Shown here one piece after another: positions 48,272 through 54,511 of a stretch of 64,000 nucleotides of DNA. Both the position numbers and the translations under genes were made by a program. Under the pieces are notes generated by a model that worked only from the letters and a program-made list of their open reading frames with translations, made no database searches and was not told where the DNA came from. The DNA comes from a virus. Where the stretch lies: positions 1 through 64,000 of the IMG/VR virus record IMGVR_UViG_3300045993_000562; one strand, given 5' to 3'. Each line of letters starts with the position of its first letter. Positions within the stretch are counted from its first letter, which is position 1.

Positions 48272-48309
48272 TAAAAATCAAATGGGCCGGGATCATTATC
48301 ACCCAGCCC
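48272..48309 (-). terminator. terminator of the tmRNA gene
   Basis: GGGCTGGG/CCCGGCCC stem with a 10-nt loop, then ATTTGATTTTT. Confidence 0.8.
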
Positions 48310-48610
48310 ACTCTATTCTAGCTCTGGTTAGAAACCGCTAGACAGGTTCCGCTTAGGCTTGTGCAGCCCATGCTCCTTGCGAGTCGTTTGCAGGTATTTT
48401 ACTTTTGCCATTTACGTCGGTCAACTGACGATTCCATCGAATGTTAGTAATACTAGATCGAGTCTGTATCTGGCCCATTAAGAAGACCCCTTGGTAAGAG
48501 TCTTTTTGGTGGACCGGCCGGGGTACTGCCCCCCGGGTCTCCAATATCTTTCGCATTCAATGCTTTACAGGTTACCCTGTGAATTCTTCTTAAATAGAGG
48601 GCCTATTCTA
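48273..48610 (-). ncRNA. ssrA: circularly permuted tmRNA (two-piece type)
   Basis: The acceptor piece comes first: T-arm-like GGGG-GGCAGTA-CCCC, acceptor CCGGTCC, discriminator and CCA (CCA at 48507-48509). A 30-nt linker with AAGACTC/GGGTCTT follows, then the 5' tRNA-like end GGGCCAGATACAGACTCGA (from 48476), which pairs with the acceptor at 6 of 7 positions and has the conserved tmRNA GA..AG..TCGA D-loop. The coding piece holds the tag frame (48391-48353) starting GCA AAC GAC: ANDSQGAWAAQA then TAA. It ends in a GGGCTGGG/CCCGGCCC terminator with no second tRNA half downstream, which confirms the permutation. The tag lacks the usual C-terminal (L/V)AA. Confidence 0.8.
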
Positions 48611-48698
48611 CCTCTACGTAGTTGTAAGTCCAGCTTGTATTTTAACACAAGGGCGGAATCGAATCTATGTGTATAAGACTTATTTTGTAACACTGAGT

Positions 48699-49181
48699 TT
48701 AATCCACAATCTTAACCGGCTTGCAAACCCCGTCTAGATAGTCACGTATGTGGTCTCTTACATCAGTCTCGGGTAACAGACGCATCATGGCTTTAAATCC
48801 TCGAATAATTCCCGGTATGAGGTATATCACAACGATAAACGCAATTCCAAGAAGACCGCCACCTATGTATATCGATGCCCCAAATAATAGGAGCACACGG
48901 ATAAATGGGGACATAGTCCTAATGAATTCTGTTGCTTCATTAGGCATACCTAAACTGATTAATCCTAGTATGGAGAAAAGCAGGACTCCTATGGAGAAAA
49001 GCAGAATAATAACTGCTTTAGCCAAAGCCATTAGGATACTGCTAATAACTTCGCAGGAGCTTTTAGTATCCTGTACATACTCACCAGAGTTATCCCAATG
49101 GAAGGTTGACTCTCTAAACCCACCAAACACTGCCAATTTAAACCAGAAGCTGCTGCGTGAAATAATCATTTTATCAAACAT
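48699..49181 (-). CDS. membrane protein
   Basis: A 160-aa protein with two strongly hydrophobic regions (about residues 50-78 and 92-122, possibly four helices). No family recognised. Upstream of the tmRNA gene. Confidence 0.6.
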   Translation of the reverse strand: MFDKMIISRSSFWFKLAVFGGFRESTFHWDNSGEYVQDTKSSCEVISSILMALAKAVIILLFSIGVLLFSILGLISLGMPNEATEFIRTMSPFIRVLLLFGASIYIGGGLLGIAFIVVIYLIPGIIRGFKAMMRLLPETDVRDHIRDYLDGVCKPVKIVD

Positions 49182-49199
49182 TCTTCTCTCCTGAAATTA

Positions 49200-49922
49200 A
49201 GGGTTAAATTAATTAACATCCCTCAATCAAATACCACAGTCCATCTCGTTAGAGTAAGGAAAGATCAACACACCTGAATTCATGAAGTAGTTACCGAAGT
49301 CCCTAAAGGACCGGCCACTAACAGGTGTTGCACTTTATACTAGTGTTGATAAAGTAAGTGATTGAAGGCTGCTAACTTACGGTTAAGTGGGAGTTTGGCC
49401 CTATGCCTTACTACTCGGGGGAGTCCGCCACTATGAGGTCATTTCTATATGTTTCCACACGTACTTCTTCCTGACCTACCGCCTCGAAACAACTTCCTAG
49501 ACTGGTTGCACCCAGTACTAGGCTTAGGATTCGTTATGGAGTTTTGCTGCAATACTCATCCATAACTCCGTTATCGCTTATCAGGCGACCCTTACATCCT
49601 TAGGTAGGGGATTTGAAAATCAGCATCAATAGCTACGCCTTTCGACTAACTATCAGGAGTCGTTCTCACTCCTGTTCCGTCTTTACGGCGGCTGCGGTTT
49701 AATATTGTATCCGCTCTTTTTTGAACTCAACGTAGTCTTGACTCAAAGGGGATAAGAGACAAGGCGTACTATTGATGCTGACTAGTCCATGGTTTCGCAA
49801 TCATTGTAATGGGTGTGGAGTTGTAACCACCACTAACGATTACGACTTATTCACAGGAGAGACGCATGACCGTCCTACCACAGCCGGGCTTATCCACCAC
49901 GAGTTTCACCGGTTTTGTATCT
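49200..49922 (-). ncRNA. large structured noncoding region (group I-like core or ornate large RNA)
   Basis: About 720 nt without a gene on either strand. A 19-bp interrupted helix joins 49763-49781 and 49620-49639 (TCAGCATCAATAG with its complement). Inside are CAGGAGT/ACTCCTG and GCGG/CCGC hairpins and a GACTA...TAGTC pair (49733-49737, 49644-49648) like group I P7. Other hairpins: CCTAGTACTGG/CCAGTCTAGG and GGTCA/TGACC. Too long for one ordinary small RNA; compare GOLLD/ROOL-type phage RNAs and group I introns. No flanking exon is recognised. Transcribed from the promoter at 50113 behind a 50-aa gene. Confidence 0.5.
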
Positions 49923-50075
49923 TTAAAACAACTTCTGCTGAATCATAGGCTTCGTCGTCAGTGCAACCCTCAGCTTTTGGAATATTGCTATCCCTAATTG
50001 CTTAGAAGGTCGTGACTTCATAACCGATGACATCTTGCTTATTTGCTTGAATCTTGGATCCAGTATCGTTGCCAT
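49923..50075 (-). CDS. 50-aa basic protein
   Basis: ATG at 50075 with GAGG upstream, about 40 nt after the promoter at 50113. Product is basic (MATILDPRFKQISKMSSVMK...), possibly RNA-binding. It precedes the large noncoding region. Confidence 0.6.
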   Translation of the reverse strand: MATILDPRFKQISKMSSVMKSRPSKQLGIAIFQKLRVALTTKPMIQQKLF

Positions 50076-50112
50076 TTCAACCTCATGTTAAAGTGTTGTT
50101 CATTGCAAGATA

Positions 50113-50141
50113 CTTATACCAAGACTAGGGGTGAAAATTTA
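50113..50141 (-). promoter_or_regulatory. phage promoter (weak -35, TATAAG)
   Basis: CTTGGTATAAG extended -10, TAAATT at the -35 position. Drives the 50-aa gene and the 49.2-49.9 kb RNA. Confidence 0.6.
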
Positions 50142-50432
50142 ATCCAGATTAGAGGGGTATGACGGAGGGACAAATGTTCCCTTTAATTCTGTGCCCTTCA
50201 ACACTTTCCCAATACTCTCCAGCACCTTACCCATCTCCTCATAAGAGGTAGGTACATTTGCACTGAAACCAATTTGCATACCGGCGATGGAGATTTTCCA
50301 ACGCACGGTCTCATCCACCTTGATGTTGAGATCAGGTAGATAAGAGTTGATGCGGCGGTTGATTATCACTGATAACAATTGTAGGACTTTCATGTCGAAC
50401 CATTGCGCCAGTCTCTTTGCTAAATTGCCCAT
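50139..50432 (-). CDS. hypothetical protein
   Basis: 97 aa from the ATG at 50432 (GGAG upstream). Mixed composition; its N-terminal third overlaps the 50332 gene by about 100 nt, so the true start could be the later ATG at residue 14. Confidence 0.5.
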   Translation of the reverse strand: MGNLAKRLAQWFDMKVLQLLSVIINRRINSYLPDLNIKVDETVRWKISIAGMQIGFSANVPTSYEEMGKVLESIGKVLKGTELKGTFVPPSYPSNLD

Positions 50433-50586
50433 AGGCTCTCCTATACATTGCCATTGCAAACGTTTCGTTGTCAGGGATACACAGTCTCCTGTGTAACTCC
50501 TGCTCTTCTCTTTTGTGCCCCTCTAAAATATCTAGATGTAAAATAAAGAGTTTCTTAATACCTTGACTAGCTATACTGTGTGTCAT
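50332..50586 (-). CDS. hypothetical protein
   Basis: 84 aa from the ATG at 50586 (AGAGG upstream). Helical N-terminal half. Overlaps the next gene by about 100 nt. Follows tRNA-Leu(TAA). Confidence 0.45.
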   Translation of the reverse strand: MTHSIASQGIKKLFILHLDILEGHKREEQELHRRLCIPDNETFAMAMYRRAYGQFSKETGAMVRHESPTIVISDNQPPHQLLST

Positions 50587-50605
50587 TGTTTATACCTCTG
50601 AAGTG

Positions 50606-50687
50606 TGCCGGGGACAGGATTCGAACCTGCATGCCAAAAGGCGACGAGGCTTAAACTCGTTGCGTCTACCAGTTCCGCCACCCCGGC
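50606..50687 (-). tRNA. tRNA-Leu(TAA)
   Basis: Acceptor GCCGGGG/CCCCGGC, Leu-type D arm, anticodon stem ACGAG/CTCGT with loop TTTAAGC (anticodon TAA), long variable arm, T loop TTCGAAT. CCA is not encoded. Confidence 0.9.
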
Positions 50688-50697
50688 ATTGATTCGG

Positions 50698-50853
50698 TTA
50701 CAAACAGTTCCCAGCAGCTTTACACTGGTAAATAGCAGATTCCTTCCAGGTGTCCACTACTGTGAGTACTGGTTCTACCGGCATAGATTCTACCCACAGC
50801 CAGATAAACGCCATAGCCACTAGTAATACTAGCGTCATTTTTGAATCTTCCAT
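50698..50853 (-). CDS. 51-aa exported or membrane protein
   Basis: ATG at 50853 overlapping the stop region of the upstream gene, with GGAGTGGAG as ribosome-binding site. Hydrophobic N-terminal segment (TLVLLVAMAFIWLW) then a polar tail with two cysteines. No family recognised. Confidence 0.6.
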   Translation of the reverse strand: MEDSKMTLVLLVAMAFIWLWVESMPVEPVLTVVDTWKESAIYQCKAAGNCL

Positions 50854-50854
50854 G

Positions 50855-51109
50855 TCAGAACTCCACTCCTAATGTAACGGCATCCGTCTCTACTCTTTTA
50901 AATGCCCGGTTAAAAATACCCTGCAAAGCTGCAGCATCCTCTTGGGATAGGACGAGAGTAGCACTGAAACCATCAGAGTTTTTCTGCCCCTCTTTAGGTT
51001 TGAAGGCTATTGCTACTTCATGCCCTGCGGCTACCTTTACTGCACATGATGATAAGAATTGGCAATCGTTAACCAATCGTGCAGCTGTGTTTATTACTTT
51101 TGCTTTCAT
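50855..51109 (-). CDS. hypothetical protein
   Basis: An 84-aa mixed alpha/beta protein with strong AGGAGG start. No family recognised. Confidence 0.55.
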   Translation of the reverse strand: MKAKVINTAARLVNDCQFLSSCAVKVAAGHEVAIAFKPKEGQKNSDGFSATLVLSQEDAAALQGIFNRAFKRVETDAVTLGVEF

Positions 51110-51149
51110 CGAGCCTCCTATTATCCACTTTAGTTTCCGCGTTGTTTAA

Positions 51150-51224
51150 TGGTGTCCTCGACGGGAATTGAACCCATACCTAGCCCTTAGGAGGGGCTTG
51201 TTGTATCCATTCAACTACAAGGAC
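51150..51224 (-). tRNA. tRNA-Arg(CCT)
   Basis: Acceptor GTCCTTG/CGAGGAC, anticodon stem AGCCC/GGGCT with loop CTCCTAA (anticodon CCT), T loop TTCAATT, encoded CCA. Confidence 0.9.
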
Positions 51225-51257
51225 GTTGTTTAAATGTTGCTTATTCAAAGCCAATCC

Positions 51258-51906
51258 TGGGCGGTACTGGACTTGAACCAGTGACCAAAGGATTCGTACC
51301 ACTTCGTCTTTCGACGCCAACACTCCAAACTCCACCTTAGACTATATATCACCATCAGCGAGCTTCATTTCCTTTTAAGGATTATTGTTCGTGGTCTGGA
51401 CTATGCTATCACCGTATTTACCCTTTAATACCTACTACTCTTCAATCGAGGCGTGGTCTATTTCGTAAACTTAGGCATTCCGTCTCTAGTCTCTACACCT
51501 TCCTTAAATCAGATTAGACACCTATTCGCTCCGTAGAGGGTGTTCTGGAAATCTGCACCACGGGATACAACTATTGTTTAAACCTTCATAATACAAGGTC
51601 TCCCAATTAAGGCTTGGCTCGGCGTTGGCATTCTAATTACAGGTACACCCCTCTCTCATAGTCATGACGGAGTGTTTAAGTTTAGTGACTAACCTATTAT
51701 TAGTGAAGCGTCCGCCGAATTTACGGAAATTCATCTAGCGTCTTTCGATTGAGTTGTTACGCCAGTGTCCCGTGGAATGCCGTTACCGACAATTGCTTGA
51801 CGGGAAAGGGGGCTTAGACTCACAGTAAAGACTACCAACTCATTTTTCACTAGCGCACAATTTTACTGATGAGTCCTCTGCTCTAAACCAACTGAGCTAA
51901 CCGCCC
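51258..51906 (-). tRNA. tRNA-Met(CAT) interrupted by a group I-like intron
   Basis: The 5' exon (51869-51906) has acceptor GGGCGGT, D arm GCTCAGTTGGTTTAGAGC and GAGGACTCAT. The 3' exon (51258-51294) has AATCCTTTGGTC, T arm ACTGG-TTCAAGT-CCAGT and ACCGCCC. Joined, they give a perfect tRNA with loop CTCATAA. The 5' exon ends in T and the intron ends in G, as group I introns require. CCA is not encoded. The CAT anticodon could be Met or lysidine-modified Ile. Confidence 0.85.
51295..51868 (-). ncRNA. group I-like self-splicing intron in tRNA-Met
   Basis: 574 nt, no ORF. The 5' exon end ACTCAT can pair with ATGAGT about 25 nt into the intron (P1). A P7-like pair GACTA (51487-51491) and TAGTC (51399-51403) lies in a Tetrahymena-like context (GAGACTAGAGACGG ... 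GATAGCATAGTCC). Inserted between anticodon and position 37. Confidence 0.7.
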
Positions 51907-51932
51907 AGGATTGACTTTGAATGTACTGATTT

Positions 51933-52169
51933 TTAGTGCTTCTGACCAGTCACCTGTGCAACAAACAGAGTGAGTTCCCCGTCAACGGAACGGTCAGTCT
52001 TCTTGATACCGAGGTGGTGTTTGACACCTTCCAAGGTCTTGAACGCAGCATGAGGAGCTTGACCCTTGCTGACGTTTTCCTTTACAGCACTTGCAATCCC
52101 ACCTTTACTGAAAAATTTGGTGAAATTGCGTTGTGTAGCTTCATCGTACTTTTGTTGTACAGACTTCAT
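51933..52169 (-). CDS. hypothetical protein
   Basis: A 78-aa basic, helical protein. AGGAGAAAGCT leader. First gene before the tRNA-Met/Arg group. No family recognised. Confidence 0.55.
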   Translation of the reverse strand: MKSVQQKYDEATQRNFTKFFSKGGIASAVKENVSKGQAPHAAFKTLEGVKHHLGIKKTDRSVDGELTLFVAQVTGQKH

Positions 52170-52229
52170 AGCTTTCTCCTAATTGAGTTGAATGGTTTGG
52201 TCTCGCAAGTCTTAATTCCTTACAACTAT

Positions 52230-52258
52230 CTTATACCACAGTTACTTCAGGTAATTGA
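52230..52258 (-). promoter_or_regulatory. phage promoter (TCAATT-N17-TATAAG)
   Basis: -35 TCAATT, 17-bp spacer ending GTGG, -10 TATAAG. Drives the 52169 gene and the tRNA-Met/Arg group. Confidence 0.8.
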
Positions 52259-52458
52259 CCTACGCTAGGCTCTTCCCCGCTGAACAAAACACCAGCCAGG
52301 TTGAGTATGGAAGTAGCCTTAGGTAGGTTCATTAGCCTCACTTCCGAACGTAGTACCAGGGGCCATACTTCATCCCACACCCATAGAAACTCCTTACGCA
52401 ACATAACTACCTGTCGTCTAAGGTCCTCCATCTCTTTTACTAAGCTTTTATCAGGCAT
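52231..52458 (-). CDS. hypothetical protein
   Basis: A 75-aa protein with an N-terminal charged helix; its stop lies in the promoter at 52230. No family recognised. Confidence 0.5.
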   Translation of the reverse strand: MPDKSLVKEMEDLRRQVVMLRKEFLWVWDEVWPLVLRSEVRLMNLPKATSILNLAGVLFSGEEPSVGQLPEVTVV

Positions 52459-52835
52459 TGCATCTCCTTCGGAATTTCTACTTCATAACCCAGTTTACCT
52501 GCTACAAAACATCTCATAGCGGCGATAAGCACAGTAGGCCCATCACCAATGGGTAAATACCCGCTCTCTATGTAGCACTGCCATCCTATAACCTCCAATT
52601 TTTCATTACGGAACACGTTACTTTGTATTCCCTCTTTTTCGATGATCGGATATGACTCTGTAGGGTCGGTAGAGTACTGTGGTACACGGAAATCCTCATT
52701 ACTGCTCTCCCAAGTCTCCTCGAAATAGCACGGCTTACCCATACAGGTCCCTACTCGTTTACCCAGAGCTTTAGCTACAAGCCAATCTAGTATCTGGCCG
52801 TCTACTTCTTGGACGTTAACTTTGATGGTTTCCAT
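52440..52835 (-). CDS. DUF2591-like phage protein
   Basis: A 131-aa protein with the DUF2591 pattern: LDWLVAKALG near the N-terminus, YSTDP, PIIEKEGI and a C-terminal AAMRCFVAGKLG. Family of unknown function, common in phages of enterobacteria and relatives. Confidence 0.65.
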   Translation of the reverse strand: METIKVNVQEVDGQILDWLVAKALGKRVGTCMGKPCYFEETWESSNEDFRVPQYSTDPTESYPIIEKEGIQSNVFRNEKLEVIGWQCYIESGYLPIGDGPTVLIAAMRCFVAGKLGYEVEIPKEMQCLIKA

Positions 52836-53082
52836 AGAGGTATCTCCTAAATTCTACACAGCTAAGGATAAACCTCCACCTGTACTCCGGTAAGGTTGCG
52901 TGGTGGGGCTTTTCATGGCCCCGTTTTCTACTTTGCATCAGACTTCGACGGTAAGTGCTGTACGTAGTTTTAACAAACTCCATACAAGCCTCCTTCCCGT
53001 CACGGCCTTCAACGAAGGGTATTCTGACCTGTTCAGAATTGAACGGATTTGTAGATGTCATATACTCAACCTTTTCTTCCAT
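52816..53082 (-). CDS. hypothetical protein
   Basis: An 88-aa basic protein overlapping both neighbours. No family recognised. Confidence 0.5.
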   Translation of the reverse strand: MEEKVEYMTSTNPFNSEQVRIPFVEGRDGKEACMEFVKTTYSTYRRSLMQSRKRGHEKPHHATLPEYRWRFILSCVEFRRYLYGNHQS

Positions 53083-53272
53083 TGTTTAACGTCCTTTTTC
53101 CCATCTCCCTTTCCAGTTCCAATATCCACTGTTTTAGGATAGGCTTCATCCTCTCTGTCCTAGAGTAGCTACTATCAAAAACTTTAGCCTCAAAAAGCTC
53201 AGACTCCAATTGGTATATTCCCCGTTTAGAGTAGTAAGCCTCAGCATTCCACTTGACAGGAGTATACGCCAT
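53066..53272 (-). CDS. hypothetical protein
   Basis: 68 aa from the ATG at 53272, one base after the HNH stop (TAGTATG), suggesting translational coupling; no ribosome-binding site of its own. Basic C-terminus. Confidence 0.5.
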   Translation of the reverse strand: MAYTPVKWNAEAYYSKRGIYQLESELFEAKVFDSSYSRTERMKPILKQWILELEREMGKRTLNNGRKG

Positions 53273-53273
53273 A

Positions 53274-53690
53274 CTAGGGAATAACGGAGTTAACACAGTT
53301 AGCCGTATCTGGCACTGGTGGGATTGAGGCGCTTATCTTTCTTTCTACTCTATCAATGCAGTAAGGGCACGTAGCAGCTGAGCCTGTCTTTATTGATACA
53401 TGGACCCACATGAGGTTAGATACTGCATCTACTCCGCCACAGGCTAAAGGTATTACATGATTCATCTGCCATCCAGGGCATTTGCCTGTTGGTAGTCCAG
53501 TTGACGGACATGGGTGTATCTTTTGAAAGGCTTTAAGAACATCAGCCCTACGGATAATGTCTCCACTTGCATTCCTCTTCACTACGTCGGTGTACCTGGT
53601 CTCAATCAAAGGATCTGCCAGCTGACCTGAATGACTAGAACATGCTAATAGACTGAGTATTAGTGCTACGATCATTACTATGTATTTCAT
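53274..53690 (-). CDS. HNH nuclease-like lipoprotein
   Basis: A 138-aa protein with lipobox SLLACS (Cys17) and an HNH-type motif MNHVIPLACGG...NLMWV flanked by cysteine pairs (CPGW, CPYC). A periplasm-facing nuclease attached to a membrane. Second exported HNH protein in the window (see 38682), possibly for blocking superinfecting DNA. Confidence 0.7.
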   Translation of the reverse strand: MKYIVMIVALILSLLACSSHSGQLADPLIETRYTDVVKRNASGDIIRRADVLKAFQKIHPCPSTGLPTGKCPGWQMNHVIPLACGGVDAVSNLMWVHVSIKTGSAATCPYCIDRVERKISASIPPVPDTANCVNSVIP

Positions 53691-53733
53691 AAGTTTCTCC
53701 TAAATGTGTATTTTAAGTCTTGTTCTCTTTAGT

Positions 53734-53762
53734 CTTATACCATCTTTAAGCACAAATAATTA
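53734..53762 (-). promoter_or_regulatory. phage promoter (weak -35, TATAAG)
   Basis: GATGGTATAAG extended -10, TAATTA at -35. Drives the HNH lipoprotein operon. Confidence 0.6.
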
Positions 53763-53763
53763 A

Positions 53764-53790
53764 GGCCTCCGAAGAGGCCCTAATTTAATT
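53764..53790 (-). terminator. terminator after the HU gene
   Basis: GGCCTC-TTCG-GAGGCC stem with TTAATTATTT on the minus strand. Confidence 0.75.
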
Positions 53791-53807
53791 ACTACGTACT
53801 GGCTGCT

Positions 53808-54071
53808 TTAGATTTCAAGGTTGCTAGACTGACGAATACGGATAGTCTTTTTAGCAGGGATCTGCAAAGCCGCACCGGTGTTAGGATTACGGCCCATACG
53901 AGCTTGGCGGCTAACAACCTTCAATTTACCAATTCCAGACAGTGTTACATCGTCCCCGCTCTTAAGAACTGCTGAGATGACGTCAAGAAAGTGATTTAAC
54001 CTACGTTCTGCCTCCGCTTTAGAAATATCCCCAGTTTTTGCCAATGCTGCTACGATTGCTTGCTTGTTCAT
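53808..54071 (-). CDS. HU/IHF-family DNA-binding protein
   Basis: An 87-aa protein with the full HU pattern: MNKQAIVAALAKTGDISKAEAER at the N-terminus, VTLSGIGKLKV, and the arm GRNPNTGAALQIPAKKT. Binds and bends DNA. In SPO1-type phages an HU homologue takes part in replication and regulation. Confidence 0.88.
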   Translation of the reverse strand: MNKQAIVAALAKTGDISKAEAERRLNHFLDVISAVLKSGDDVTLSGIGKLKVVSRQARMGRNPNTGAALQIPAKKTIRIRQSSNLEI

Positions 54072-54082
54072 GTTTGTTCTCT

Positions 54083-54106
54083 CTTATTATTATTATTATT
54101 ATTATT
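54083..54106 (-). repeat. (ATA)n tract in the HU leader
   Basis: Eight ATT/ATA units upstream of the HU start (minus strand ATAATAATA...). Shorter ATA runs precede nrdJ and the 58692 gene. Possible A-rich translation enhancer, or slippage-prone tract. Confidence 0.5.
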
Positions 54107-54112
54107 ATGGTG

Positions 54113-54409
54113 TTATTTCAAAGGCTCTAGAACCGCAATCAAACCGAACGTCTGATTAACTGGAGCTAGTTGCTTACTGTATGCTTCACGTACTGCATAG
54201 AACTCGTCGTCTGCGTACACAATGCCCAGTGAAGGTTTAGGACCCCACTTCTTTACGTTCCATCCAGAGTCTGGGTAGATGTAAAATCTTGCATTACCGT
54301 GACCATAGAAGTTACGGTAGTTTTGGATTCCTTGAGGCTTACGATTAACCCAAGGCTTCTTCTTTGTTGCCACTGCTACTACTGGTGTTACACTTTTCGC
54401 TTCGCTCAT
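54113..54409 (-). CDS. hypothetical protein
   Basis: A 98-aa basic protein with a Tyr/Trp/Gly-rich central part (NYRNFYGHGNARFYIYPDSGW). No family recognised. Confidence 0.55.
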   Translation of the reverse strand: MSEAKSVTPVVAVATKKKPWVNRKPQGIQNYRNFYGHGNARFYIYPDSGWNVKKWGPKPSLGIVYADDEFYAVREAYSKQLAPVNQTFGLIAVLEPLK

Positions 54410-54471
54410 TTTCCCGTCTCCGGTGTTGTTGTTGAGGATTGAATTATGAATGAAGCTAAAAAAGAAGTCAA

Positions 54472-54500
54472 GCGAAATTGAAGAAATACCCTCAATTTCG
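54472..54500 (-). terminator. terminator after primase-helicase
   Basis: GCGAAATTGA/TCAATTTCGC stem, 10-nt loop, then TTGACTTCTTTTTT. Confidence 0.75.
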
Positions 54501-54511
54501 CCACGACATCA

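Noticed and set aside
48353-48556. Minus-strand ORF of 67 codons ending in the tmRNA tag.
   Set aside because: Only the last 12 codons are meaningful as the tmRNA tag; the rest runs through the tRNA-like domain and linker.
48640-48672. Possible tRNA T arm (ATTCGATTC) upstream of the tmRNA.
   Set aside because: The flanking five bases do not pair; no acceptor or anticodon arm can be built.
49850-49912. Plus-strand similarity to the 3' end of RNase P RNA (CATGACCGTCC, ACAG, GGCTTATC, AGTTTCACC in order).
   Set aside because: The match covers only about 46 nt, lacks the conserved AGAA of the core, is on the opposite strand to the local promoter, and no partner for the P1 5' strand or CR-I is found nearby. 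A covariance search with bacterial RNase P models would settle it.
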